Shown here: piece after piece, positions 12,626-19,126 of the stretch
Layout: every line of letters starts with the position of its first letter
How positions within the stretch are numbered: the stretch's first letter is position 1
Assembly: GCA_016297585.1 (NCBI GenBank)
Contig: JAEDGJ010000031.1
Coordinates: 1 to 19,126, forward strand
DNA length: 19,126 nt
Direction: 5' to 3'
DNA from: Clostridiaceae bacterium
GTDB lineage: Bacteria > Bacillota > Clostridia > Oscillospirales > QAMX01
Program-made: the position numbers and the translations under genes
The notes under the pieces: model-generated
Databases searched by the model: none
What the model was told of the DNA's origin: nothing
The model's input: the letters and a program-made list of their open reading frames with translations, nothing else

Positions 12626-13255
12626 ATGAAACTGATCCTTTTGGGAGCGCCGGGCGCCGGTAAGGGCACTCAGGCGGAAAACATCTCCCGCGAATATCAT
12701 ATCCCCCAGATCTCGACCGGCAACATCCTGCGCGGCGAGGTCAAGGCGGGCACCGAGCTCGGACTCCGCGTCAAGGACATCCTCGCCGCGGGTCAGCTCG
12801 TGCCCGAGGAGATCGTCATCGAGATGGTCAAAAAGCGTCTGGCGGAGCCGGACTGCGCAAACGGCTACATCCTTGACGGCTTCCCCCGCAACATCGCGCA
12901 GGCCGACGCGCTCGCGACGTTCGCGCAGATCGACGCGGTCCTGGTCATCACGGTGCCCGACGAGAAGATCGTCGCCCGTATGTCCGGACGGCGCACCTGC
13001 CCGACCTGCGGCGCGACCTTCCACGTCGAGTCCAACCCGCCGAAGAAGGAAGGCGTCTGCGATCTGTGCGGCGCCGCGCTCACCATCCGTGCCGACGACC
13101 GCGAGGAAGTCGTGCGCGACCGTCTGCGCGTCTACCACGAGCAGACCGAGCCGCTGATCGCCTACTACACCGAACGCGGCCTCGTGCGTACCGTCGAAGG
13201 ACAGGATAAGCTCGAGGATACCACGCGTCTGACGATGCAGGCGCTGCGCGGCTGA
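12626..13255 (+). CDS. adk: Adenylate kinase with zinc-binding LID
   Basis: Adenylate kinase interconverts ATP plus AMP and two ADP in the cytoplasm. The 209-residue protein has the P-loop GAPGAGKGT (7-15), the AMP-binding segment QISTGNILR (28-36), GYILDGFPRN (80-89) and the LID. The LID has four cysteines, C125, C128, C145 and C148 (CPTC and CDLC), which coordinate structural zinc in the long-type Gram-positive enzymes. DDREEVVRDRL (157-167) supplies phosphate-binding arginines. Start supported by AGAGGAGA just upstream. Its place between secY and map is typical for Firmicutes. Confidence 0.98.
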   Translation: MKLILLGAPGAGKGTQAENISREYHIPQISTGNILRGEVKAGTELGLRVKDILAAGQLVPEEIVIEMVKKRLAEPDCANGYILDGFPRNIAQADALATFAQIDAVLVITVPDEKIVARMSGRRTCPTCGATFHVESNPPKKEGVCDLCGAALTIRADDREEVVRDRLRVYHEQTEPLIAYYTERGLVRTVEGQDKLEDTTRLTMQALRG

Positions 13256-13281
13256 CCGGAAACGGGCGTTTTTTGGGGACT

Positions 13282-14052
13282 ATGATCGTTATCAAAAACG
13301 CACATGAAATCGAAGCCATGAAGCGCGCCGGACGCGTTGCGGCGGCGGCGAGAGAGGCGGCTGCGTCGTTTTTAGCCTCGGGTACGCCCGACAGGATGAC
13401 GACGAAGGACGTCGACCGCGTCGTCGACCGCACGATCCGGGAGCTTGGCGCCATTCCGACGTTCCTCGGCTACGGCGGCTTCCCCGCCTCGGCCTGCGTG
13501 TCCGTCAACGAGGAGGTCATCCACGGCATCCCCGGGACGCGGAAGCTCCATGAGGGCGACCTCGTCAAGGTGGACGTCGGCGCGACGCTCGACGGCTTCG
13601 TCGGCGACTGCGCGGCGACCTTCTACGTCGGCACGCCGCCGGAAAACGCGAAAAAGCTCGCCGAGGTGACGCGGCAGTCCTTCTGGGACGCGATGGCGTT
13701 CGCCCGGCCGGGCTTCCGGCTCTCCGACATCTCCCACGCGGTGCAGACCACGGCGGAGCGCGAGGGCTACGGCGTCATCCGCGAGTACGTCGGCCACGGC
13801 GTCGGACGGAAGATGCACGAGGACCCGGAGGTGCCGAATTTCGGCGCGCCGGGCAGAGGCCCGCGGCTTCTCCCCGGCATGACGTTCGCCGTCGAGCCGA
13901 TGATCGCCGAGGGCACCTGGGAGGTGCGCAGGCTTGCAAACCGCTGGACGGTCGTCACCGTCGACGGAAAGCTCGCGGCGCACTACGAAAACACGATCCT
14001 GATCACGCAGGGCGACCCCGTGATCCTGACGCATAACGAACTCGATATCTAA
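13282..14052 (+). CDS. map: Type I methionine aminopeptidase
   Basis: The enzyme removes the initiator Met from new proteins using a two-metal site. All five ligands are present: D98, D109, H172, E205 and E236, together with the substrate-contacting H81 and H179. The GFPASACVSVNEEVIHGIPG region (66-85) and GHGVGRKMHE (171-180) are diagnostic. Length is 256 residues. I chose ATG 13282 (MIVIKNAHEIEAMK) over an in-frame TTG at 13273. Only a poor GGGG (13275-13278) lies close upstream, so it has the weakest ribosome-binding site in the cluster and is probably translated at a lower level than its neighbours. It uses G/C-ending codons as heavily as the rest. Confidence 0.96.
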   Translation: MIVIKNAHEIEAMKRAGRVAAAAREAAASFLASGTPDRMTTKDVDRVVDRTIRELGAIPTFLGYGGFPASACVSVNEEVIHGIPGTRKLHEGDLVKVDVGATLDGFVGDCAATFYVGTPPENAKKLAEVTRQSFWDAMAFARPGFRLSDISHAVQTTAEREGYGVIREYVGHGVGRKMHEDPEVPNFGAPGRGPRLLPGMTFAVEPMIAEGTWEVRRLANRWTVVTVDGKLAAHYENTILITQGDPVILTHNELDI

Positions 14053-14071
14053 AAGGGGAGGGAGACTGAAA

Positions 14072-14290
14072 ATGGCAAAGGACGACGTAATCGAACTGGA
14101 AGGAACCGTAGTGGAGGCGCTGCCCAACGCGATGTTTACGGTGGAGCTCCCCAATAAGCATCGGATCCTTGCGCATATCTCGGGCAAGCTCCGCATGAAC
14201 TTTATCCGCATTCTCCCGGGCGATAAGGTCACGATCCAGATGTCGCCTTACGATCTGACAAGAGGCCGCATCACCTGGAGAAGCAAATAA
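14072..14290 (+). CDS. infA: Translation initiation factor IF-1
   Basis: IF-1 occupies the A site of the 30S subunit during initiation. It is a single S1/OB fold of 72 residues: EGTVVEALPNAMFTVEL (10-26), HRILAHISGKLRMNFIRILP (29-48) and GDKVTIQMSPYDLTRGRITW (49-68) are textbook. GGGGAGGGAG upstream supports the ATG. Many Clostridia carry a small KOW-domain protein gene between map and infA; here the gap is just 19 nt and that gene is absent. Confidence 0.97.
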   Translation: MAKDDVIELEGTVVEALPNAMFTVELPNKHRILAHISGKLRMNFIRILPGDKVTIQMSPYDLTRGRITWRSK

Positions 14291-14302
14291 ATTTCATTTT
14301 TA

Positions 14303-14428
14303 TGCCGGTATAAGGGCGCAAAACCCCAAAAATCGGCAATTTAAGGCAGATAAACACACCCCGCAGGCAAAAATGCCGCGCGGGACTCCGGCGAAAGGGG
14401 AAAACCTCCCTGACAAACGAGCGCCGGA
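14303..14428 (+). promoter_or_regulatory. Structured leader between infA and rpmJ
   Basis: The 161-nt gap 14291-14451 contains three visible pairings: TGCCG (14303-14307) with CGGCA (14334-14338) enclosing GGG/CCC; CCCGC..GGCA with TGCC..GCGGG (14360-14384, loop AAAA); and TCCGGCG (14387-14393) with CGCCGGA (14422-14428), ending 9 nt before the rpmJ Shine-Dalgarno AAAGGATGA (14438-14446). None has a proper T-run, so these look like mRNA structure rather than terminators. Regulation of the alpha part of the cluster is possible but unproven. Confidence 0.45.
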
Positions 14429-14451
14429 ACGATAATGAAAGGATGAGACGC

Positions 14452-14565
14452 ATGAAGGTAAGACCGTCCGTCAAACCGATTTGCGAGAAGTGCAAGTTCA
14501 TTCGTCGTAAAGGCAGACTGATGATCATCTGCGCAAATCCCAAGCATAAGCAGAGACAGGGTTAA
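14452..14565 (+). CDS. rpmJ: 50S ribosomal protein L36, zinc-binding form
   Basis: L36 is the smallest 50S protein and stabilises 23S rRNA near the A-site finger base. The 37-residue product (MKVRPSVKPICEKCKFIRRK, then GRLMIICANPKHKQRQG) has the full zinc set C11, C14, C27 and H32. It is preceded by AAAGGATGA at 14438-14446. It is short enough to be missed by length-limited gene finders. The rpsM ribosome-binding site follows directly after its stop. Confidence 0.97.
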   Translation: MKVRPSVKPICEKCKFIRRKGRLMIICANPKHKQRQG

Positions 14566-14582
14566 TGGAGGTGCATGTATAA

Positions 14583-14948
14583 ATGGCACGTATAGCCGGC
14601 GTAGACCTGCCGCGTGAAAAGCGCGTGGAAATCGGTCTCACTTATATCTATGGCATCGGCCGCAAAATTTCGAACGACATCCTCAAGGAGACCGGCGTTA
14701 ACCCCGATACCCGCGTCAAGGATCTCACCGAGGACGATATCGCCAAGCTCCGCGAAGCCATCGATCACTACCGCGTCGAAGGCGACCTTCGCCGTGACGT
14801 CGCGCTGGACATCAAGCGCCTGATCGAGATCGGTTCGTACCGCGGAACCCGTCACCGCAAGGGTCTGCCGGTGCGCGGACAGCGTACCCGCACGAACGCC
14901 AGAACCCGCAAGGGCCCGGCGAAGACCATTGCCAATAAGAGAAAGTAA
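14583..14948 (+). CDS. rpsM: 30S ribosomal protein S13
   Basis: S13 crowns the 30S head, contacts the P-site tRNA and bridges to L5. The 121-residue protein starts MARIAGVDLPREKRVEIGLT, has a helix-two-turn-helix region, and ends with the basic tail signature GSYRGTRHRKGLPVRGQRTR (84-103) followed by TNARTRKG. TGGAGGTG at 14566-14573 is the ribosome-binding site; a closer ATG at 14575 is out of frame. S13 begins the classical alpha operon order S13-S11-S4-alpha-L17. Confidence 0.97.
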   Translation: MARIAGVDLPREKRVEIGLTYIYGIGRKISNDILKETGVNPDTRVKDLTEDDIAKLREAIDHYRVEGDLRRDVALDIKRLIEIGSYRGTRHRKGLPVRGQRTRTNARTRKGPAKTIANKRK

Positions 14949-14960
14949 GGAGGGGGTAGC

Positions 14961-15365
14961 ATGGCAAAACAGGTTAAAAAGGGCGCCGTCGCGATCAAGA
15001 AGCGCCGCGAACGCAAGAATATTGAACGGGGAGCCGCGCATATCCGCTCTTCCTTCAACAACACGATCGTAACGATCACCGACGTCAACGGCAACGCCGT
15101 GTCGTGGGCTTCCGCGGGCGGCCTCGGCTTCCGCGGCTCCCGTAAGAGCACGCCGTACGCCGCGCAGACCGCCGCGGAGACCGCCGCGAAGGCCGCGATG
15201 GAGCATGGCATGAAGACCGTCGAGGTCTATGTCAAGGGCCCGGGCTCCGGCCGTGAATCCGCGATCCGTGCGCTGCAGGCGACCGGTCTTGAGGTCACGA
15301 TGATCAAGGACGTCACGCCCATCCCGCACAACGGCTGCCGCCCGCCGAAGCGCCGCCGCGTCTGA
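14961..15365 (+). CDS. rpsK: 30S ribosomal protein S11
   Basis: S11 lies on the 30S platform and helps shape the mRNA exit region with S7 and S18. The 134-residue protein has a Lys-rich start, then AAHIRSSFNNTIVTITDVNG (25-44), SWASAGGLGFRGSRKSTPYA (48-67) and the C-terminal VTPIPHNGCRPPKRRRV. AAGGAGGGGG upstream supports the ATG. The N-terminal extension (about 10 residues before KKRRERKN) is of common Firmicutes length. Confidence 0.97.
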   Translation: MAKQVKKGAVAIKKRRERKNIERGAAHIRSSFNNTIVTITDVNGNAVSWASAGGLGFRGSRKSTPYAAQTAAETAAKAAMEHGMKTVEVYVKGPGSGRESAIRALQATGLEVTMIKDVTPIPHNGCRPPKRRRV

Positions 15366-15386
15366 CGAATAGGAGGAAAAAGTAAA

Positions 15387-16013
15387 ATGGCGAGATATAC
15401 CGAAGCGGTCTGCAAGCTGTGCCGCCGCGAAGGCCAGAAGCTCTTCCTGAAGGGCGACAGATGCTATACCGGCAAGTGCGCCGTTACCCGCCGCGAGTCC
15501 GCGCCCGGCCAGCATGGCCAGAGCCGCAAGAAGAAGAGCGAGTACAACCTCCAGCTCCGTGAAAAGCAGAAGACCAAGCGCTACTATGGCATGCTCGAGA
15601 AGCAGTTCCATGAGTACTACGAGATCGCGGCGTCGAAGCCCGGCGTCACCGGTGATAACCTTCTGCAGCTCCTTGAGCTCCGTCTGGACAACATCGTCTA
15701 CCGCCTCGGCTTCGGCATGAGCCGTCCGGAGGCGCGCCAGCTCCTGCGTCACGGCTTCTTCACCGTCGACGGCAAGAAGGTCAACATTCCGTCCTACCGC
15801 TGCCGCGCGGGTCAGGTCATCGCGGTTGCCGAGAACTGCCGCTCGAACGAGAAGATCAAGGCCGTCGTGGAAGCGAATGCCTCGAAGCCGATCCCGAAGT
15901 GGCTGGACCTCGACCGCAATACGCTGACCGGCCGTGTCGTCGCCCTGCCGGAGCGCGCCGACGTGGATCTGCCCGTTGAGGAGCATCTGATCGTTGAGCT
16001 CTACTCCAAGTAA
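15387..16013 (+). CDS. rpsD: 30S ribosomal protein S4, zinc-binding form
   Basis: S4 starts assembly of the 16S 5' domain and controls accuracy with S5. The 208-residue protein carries four N-terminal cysteines C9, C12, C26 and C31, the pattern of zinc-containing S4, followed by SAPGQHGQSRKKKSEY (38-53). The S4 RNA-binding domain spans about 97-160 with LRLDNIVYRLGFGMSRPEAR (98-117). AGGAGGAAAAAG upstream is the ribosome-binding site. In Bacillus rpsD lies elsewhere in the chromosome; its presence here in the alpha cluster is the ancestral arrangement found in many Clostridia. Confidence 0.97.
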   Translation: MARYTEAVCKLCRREGQKLFLKGDRCYTGKCAVTRRESAPGQHGQSRKKKSEYNLQLREKQKTKRYYGMLEKQFHEYYEIAASKPGVTGDNLLQLLELRLDNIVYRLGFGMSRPEARQLLRHGFFTVDGKKVNIPSYRCRAGQVIAVAENCRSNEKIKAVVEANASKPIPKWLDLDRNTLTGRVVALPERADVDLPVEEHLIVELYSK

Positions 16014-16031
16014 TCGCCCGGAACGAAGAAC

Positions 16032-16045
16032 GTGGCGTAAGCCAC
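16032..16045 (+). promoter_or_regulatory. Tetraloop hairpin before rpoA
   Basis: GTGGC-GTAA-GCCAC forms a perfect 5-bp stem with a GNRA-type loop, 7 nt upstream of the rpoA Shine-Dalgarno AAGGAGGG (16053-16060). There is no T-run, so it is not a terminator. It may tune rpoA translation or mRNA stability relative to the ribosomal genes, or be incidental. Confidence 0.4.
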
Positions 16046-16070
16046 TGACTGCAAGGAGGGTAAAAAGGTA

Positions 16071-17018
16071 ATGATTGAAATCGAAAGGCCCCGTATTGAA
16101 TGCGCGGAACTTTCCGAGGACGGCTCTTACGGTCGTTTTGTAGTAGAACCCCTTGAACGCGGATACGGGACGACCCTGGGCAACTCCCTGCGGCGAATCC
16201 TGCTCTCCTCACTGCCCGGCACGGCGGTTACCAGCATCAAGATCAACGGTGTACAGCATGAGTTCACCACGATTCCCGGTGTGAAGGAAGACGTTACGGA
16301 GATTGTTCTGAACGTCAAGGGTATTGTTGCCAAGCTGCACAGCCCCGGCGCGAAGACCGTGTATATCAACGCGGTCGGCGAGAGCGAGGTCTGTGCCGGC
16401 GACATCAAGGCCGACGGCGAGGTCGAGATCTTAAATCCCGATCTGCATATCGCAACGCTGACGGCGGACGCGCGGCTCTCGATGGAGCTTGTGTTGAACC
16501 ACGGGAGAGGCTATGTCCCGGCGGACAAGAACAAGCCCGCGCAGAGCATCATCGGCCTGATTCCGGTCGATTCCATCTACACGCCGGTTTACAAGGTCAA
16601 CTACACCGTCGCCAACACGCGTGTCGGGAACATCACGGACTACGACAAGCTGACGCTTGAGGTCTGGACGGACTGCACGCTGACGGCACGGGAAGCGGTT
16701 TCGTGGTCCGCGAAGATCCTGTCCGATCTGCTGCAGCACTTTGTCGATCTGTCCGACGACGTCGGCGACAAGACGACGGTCGTCGAAAAGAACGAAGCGC
16801 AGCACAACAAGGTGCTGGAGATGACGATCGAGGAGCTCGACCTGTCCGTGCGCAGCTTCAACTGCCTGAAGCGCGCGGGCATCAACACGGTCGAAGACCT
16901 GATCGGCAAGACCGAGGAGGACATGATGAAGGTCCGCAACCTCGGCCGAAAGAGTCTCGAAGAGGTCATGAACAAGCTCCACAGCATGGGATTGACGCTC
17001 ACGAAAAACGACGAATAA
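16071..17018 (+). CDS. rpoA: DNA-directed RNA polymerase alpha subunit
   Basis: The alpha dimer is the scaffold on which beta and beta-prime assemble; the C-terminal domain binds UP elements and activators. The 315-residue protein has the N-terminal domain (about 1-230) with GYGTTLGNSLRRILLSSLPG (31-50), a linker, and the C-terminal helix-hairpin-helix domain (about 250-310) with LDLSVRSFNCLKRAGI (256-271). R261 corresponds to the DNA-binding arginine R265 of E. coli. NLGRKSLEEV (290-299) follows. It begins 57 nt after rpsD, with a small hairpin and AAGGAGGG in the gap. Confidence 0.98.
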   Translation: MIEIERPRIECAELSEDGSYGRFVVEPLERGYGTTLGNSLRRILLSSLPGTAVTSIKINGVQHEFTTIPGVKEDVTEIVLNVKGIVAKLHSPGAKTVYINAVGESEVCAGDIKADGEVEILNPDLHIATLTADARLSMELVLNHGRGYVPADKNKPAQSIIGLIPVDSIYTPVYKVNYTVANTRVGNITDYDKLTLEVWTDCTLTAREAVSWSAKILSDLLQHFVDLSDDVGDKTTVVEKNEAQHNKVLEMTIEELDLSVRSFNCLKRAGINTVEDLIGKTEEDMMKVRNLGRKSLEEVMNKLHSMGLTLTKNDE

Positions 17019-17049
17019 ACCCCGCCTGATATAAAGGAGGTTTTGTACA

Positions 17050-17385
17050 ATGCCACGCAAGCTTGGCCGCACCAAGGACGTCCGGACTGCCATGCTGCGC
17101 GCGATGGTCACCTATCTGATCGAAAACGGCAGAATTGAGACCACCGTCACGCGCGCCAAGGAGGTCCGCCCCCTGGTTGAAAAGATGATCACGCTGGGCA
17201 AGAAGAACACGCTTGCCTCGAAGCGTCAGGCGCTCGCCTTCATCACGAAGGAAGACGCCGTCAAGAAGCTCTTCTCCGAGCTGGCTCCGAAGTATGCCGA
17301 CCGCAACGGCGGTTATACGCGCATCCTGCGCACCGGTCCGCGCCGCGGCGACGCCGCCGAGATGGCGATCATCGAGTTCGTGTAA
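17050..17385 (+). CDS. rplQ: 50S ribosomal protein L17
   Basis: L17 sits near the exit tunnel of the 50S subunit. The 111-residue protein starts MPRKLGRTKDVRTAMLRAMV, continues with LIENGRIETTVTRAKEVRP (23-41), and ends GGYTRILRTGPRRGDAAEMA then IIEFV. This is the usual short bacterial form. AAAGGAGG at 17034-17041 is the ribosome-binding site. It closes the superoperon; the ecf transporter, truA and rplM-rpsI genes that often follow rplQ in Firmicutes are not here. Confidence 0.97.
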   Translation: MPRKLGRTKDVRTAMLRAMVTYLIENGRIETTVTRAKEVRPLVEKMITLGKKNTLASKRQALAFITKEDAVKKLFSELAPKYADRNGGYTRILRTGPRRGDAAEMAIIEFV

Positions 17386-17408
17386 TCGCGAACCCGGGTA
17401 CTCCGGTT

Positions 17409-17573
17409 AAAAAATAAGAGGAAGCTGCAACATACAGTACCCTTTCACGCATGGGCGCGCGTTTTGCCGTCCCTTGCGCATCCGTCCGGGCAAAAAACCT
17501 CCCTTTCGAGGCTTTTTGCGGCGAGGGGTGGGGTTTTCTTGGACTGTATATTGCAGCTTCTTCTCCTTTTTTT
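17409..17573 (+). repeat. Long nested inverted repeat, possible palindromic element
   Basis: GAAGCTGCAACATACAGT (17421-17438) is an inverted repeat of 17543-17560, 17 of 18 positions pairing. The stem extends through 17417-17420 with 17561-17564, and after a 2x2 mismatch six A (17409-17414) face seven T (17567-17573). Inside lie two further hairpins, an imperfect one at 17449-17477 and a terminator-like one at 17490-17519. No target-site duplication is evident at the ends. It could be a MITE-like palindromic element acting as terminator, or a structured 3' RNA. No protein is encoded. Confidence 0.75.
17490..17519 (+). terminator. Terminator hairpin after rplQ
   Basis: GCAAAAA..CCTC pairs with GAGG..TTTTTGC (17490-17501 with 17508-17519, one A-C mismatch) around a 6-nt loop, giving the stem plus T-tract of a rho-independent terminator and a symmetrical A-tract that would work on the other strand as well. 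It lies about 105 nt after the rplQ stop and is the likely end of the superoperon, alone or with the larger enclosing stem and its seven-T tract. Confidence 0.7.
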
Positions 17574-17587
17574 CGCAGTATATTTCC

Positions 17588-17621
17588 CTCCCCGCCCGGG
17601 AAACCTTTCCGGCGCGGGGAG
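17588..17621 (+). promoter_or_regulatory. GC-rich hairpin upstream of the deacetylase gene
   Basis: CTCCCCGC (17588-17595) pairs perfectly with GCGGGGAG (17614-17621), continued by CCGG/CCGG (17596-17599 with 17609-17612). No T-run follows. A possible -10 box TAATAT (17626-17631) comes just after, but no -35 box is convincing, so the promoter of the next gene is unresolved. Confidence 0.4.
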
Positions 17622-17657
17622 CGTCTAATATAGAGGAAAAAAGGGAGGGTTTTGGCG

Positions 17658-19126
17658 ATGAAAAAACTAGCCGCATTTGTACTGATTCTGACGGTTTTTG
17701 CCGCCATGCTCGCGCCATTGTCCGCCGCTGCGGGCAGCGGTTCATCGGGCGAAAAGCTCATCGCGCTGACGTTCGACGACGGCCCGTCGGTACAGACCGA
17801 CCGGCTGCTCGACGCGCTCGCGGAGTACGGCGCGAAGGCGACGTTCTTCGTCTCCGGGTACCGGCTCGACGAATACGCGGACGAGCTCGAGCGCATCGCG
17901 GCGGAGGGGCACCAGCTCGGCAACCATACGGAAAATCACAAGACACTGACAAAGCTCTCCGCTTCGCAGCTTGCGCTCGAGGTCGAAACGACGCTCGCGC
18001 GCATCAAAAAGACCGCGGGCGACACGACCTATGTCCTGCGTCCGGTCGGCGGAGCGTATAACAAGGCCGTCTGCGCGGCGGCGAAGGGCCCCGTCATCCT
18101 CTGGTCGGTCGATACGCTCGACTGGAAGAACCGGAACGCGGACAGCGTCTATAATAAAATTCTGTCGGCGTCCGACGGCGACATCGTGCTGATGCACGAC
18201 CTGTACCGCACGACGGTGGACGCCGTGTGCCGCGCGCTGCCGGAGCTTGAACGGCGCGGCTATACGTTCGTCACGGTGTCGGAGCTGTTCCGCCGGCGCG
18301 GCGTGACGCTCGAGAACGGCGAGGTCTACTCGTCCGCGCGGGCGTATCCGGTGCTGGAGGAGACCGCGGAGAGCGCCTATGCCGGGGGACGCTTACCCGG
18401 CGCGATGCTCGGCGCGGAGGACTGCGGCGAGGACGGCTATGCCGCCGACGTGCGCGCGCAGGACTTCGCCGGGGAGGAGACGCTGACCGTGTCGACCCCC
18501 TACGCCGGGGTGACGCTGCGGCGCGAGGCCGTGGAGGACGGCGCGCTGACGGTGCGCGTGACGCGCGCGGGGGAGGACGTGGATATTGCCGTCATGCGGG
18601 ACGGCGAGCGGCTCGGGACGTTACCGGGCGGCGTGACCGTAGGGCTTGCCGGGAAGGGCTTTTCGGCGGCGAGCACGGTCGTGACGGTGCAGGACGGCGT
18701 GCGCACGCCCGTCGCGCGCTCGGCCGCGGTGTCGGAGAGCGCGATGCGCGCATGGCTCCCGGGCAGCGCGGCGGTCGGCGTTGAGACGGCAGCGGCGGGC
18801 ACGTTCCGCGACGCGGGCGAGCCGTGGGCGAAAAACGCGGTCGATTTCGTGTCGGCGAGGGGGCTTCTTTCGGGCGTGTCGCAGGACATGTTCGGCGTCT
18901 ATACCGGCATGACGCGCGGGATGCTCGCGGCGGTGCTCTGGCGCATGGAGGGCAAGCCCGCGGCGTCCGGGAAGGCGGGCTTTTCCGACGTGAAGGCGGG
19001 GCAGTATTACGCGGAGGCCATCGCATGGGCGGCGGAGAACGGCATCGTTTCGGGCGTCGGGAACGGGAAGTTCGCGCCGGAGAGCGCGCTGACGCGGGAG
19101 CAGGCGGTGACGATCCTCGCGCGCGT
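17658..19126 (+). CDS. Secreted polysaccharide deacetylase with SLH anchoring repeats (partial)
   Basis: The frame is open from ATG 17658 to the window end (489 codons, C-terminus missing). Residues 1-25 are a signal peptide (MKK, a hydrophobic core, then LSAAAG). Residues about 33-213 form a CE4/NodB deacetylase: TFDDGP (38-43), HTENH (90-94), RPVGGAYN (128-135), DTLDWKNR (152-159) and LMHD (178-181), so metal ligands D41, H90, H94 and catalytic H180 are kept. Such enzymes remove N-acetyl groups from peptidoglycan or related glycans. After a region of unknown fold (214-380) come two SLH motifs (about 381-434 and 440-489+) that should bind secondary wall polymers. GGGAGGG at 17643-17649 is the ribosome-binding site. 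The gene is separated from the ribosomal operon by terminators. Confidence 0.92.
   Translation, partial: MKKLAAFVLILTVFAAMLAPLSAAAGSGSSGEKLIALTFDDGPSVQTDRLLDALAEYGAKATFFVSGYRLDEYADELERIAAEGHQLGNHTENHKTLTKLSASQLALEVETTLARIKKTAGDTTYVLRPVGGAYNKAVCAAAKGPVILWSVDTLDWKNRNADSVYNKILSASDGDIVLMHDLYRTTVDAVCRALPELERRGYTFVTVSELFRRRGVTLENGEVYSSARAYPVLEETAESAYAGGRLPGAMLGAEDCGEDGYAADVRAQDFAGEETLTVSTPYAGVTLRREAVEDGALTVRVTRAGEDVDIAVMRDGERLGTLPGGVTVGLAGKGFSAASTVVTVQDGVRTPVARSAAVSESAMRAWLPGSAAVGVETAAAGTFRDAGEPWAKNAVDFVSARGLLSGVSQDMFGVYTGMTRGMLAAVLWRMEGKPAASGKAGFSDVKAGQYYAEAIAWAAENGIVSGVGNGKFAPESALTREQAVTILAR

Noticed and set aside
14410..14436. Promoter CTGACA-15-GATAAT ahead of rpmJ
   Set aside because: The spacer is only 15 bp and transcription would begin at or beyond the rpmJ Shine-Dalgarno, so it would not yield a useful mRNA.
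17626..17631. Promoter with -10 TAATAT before the deacetylase
   Set aside because: No acceptable -35 at 16-18 bp; the position lies within or next to a strong hairpin, so I did not list it as a promoter.

Overview
The window carries a complete, uninterrupted S10-spc-alpha ribosomal protein superoperon on the + strand (1932-17385), from rpsJ (S10) to rplQ (L17), with two unrelated genes upstream and one partial gene downstream. GC and GC3 are high and Shine-Dalgarno sites are strong (AAGGAGG type). S14 is the short zinc form, and L24, S4, L36 and adenylate kinase carry Cys zinc sites. rpsD (S4) lies inside the alpha cluster, and a secreted SLH-domain protein follows. Together these suggest a high-GC member of the Clostridia (Bacillota), possibly an Oscillospirales-like gut anaerobe; the exact genus cannot be read from this window.

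Region 1-1398: a small minus-strand gene resembling DUF6291 proteins, then a creatininase-family hydrolase (510-1247) closed by a textbook rho-independent terminator (1271-1301). Region 1399-1931: a near-consensus sigma-A promoter (TTGACA-17-TAAACT) drives the superoperon. Between it and rpsJ lies a leader of about 500 nt with several perfect hairpins and an internal terminator-like element, matching no leader family I recognise.

Region 1932-11320: S10, L3, L4, L23, L2, S19, L22, S3, L16, L29, S17, L14, L24, L5, S14, S8, L6, L18, S5, L30, L15. Most gaps are 30 nt or less and several stops and starts overlap, which indicates translational coupling. S3 has a roughly 100-residue Arg/Gly-rich repetitive C-terminal tail. 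Region 11324-14290: secY, adk, map and infA (protein export, nucleotide balance, N-terminal Met removal, translation initiation). Region 14291-17385: a structured 161-nt gap, then L36, S13, S11, S4, RNA polymerase alpha and L17. The genes together supply ribosome assembly, transcription and membrane insertion of nascent proteins.

Region 17386-17657: a long nested inverted repeat (about 165 nt, 3' end in seven T) that contains the likely operon terminator, then another GC-rich hairpin. Region 17658-19126 (runs off the edge): a secreted polysaccharide deacetylase with C-terminal SLH cell-wall anchoring repeats.

The best candidates for something undescribed are the long rpsJ leader, the palindromic element after rplQ, and the RG-rich tail of S3. 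No CRISPR array, tRNA, rRNA, transposase or defence system was seen.
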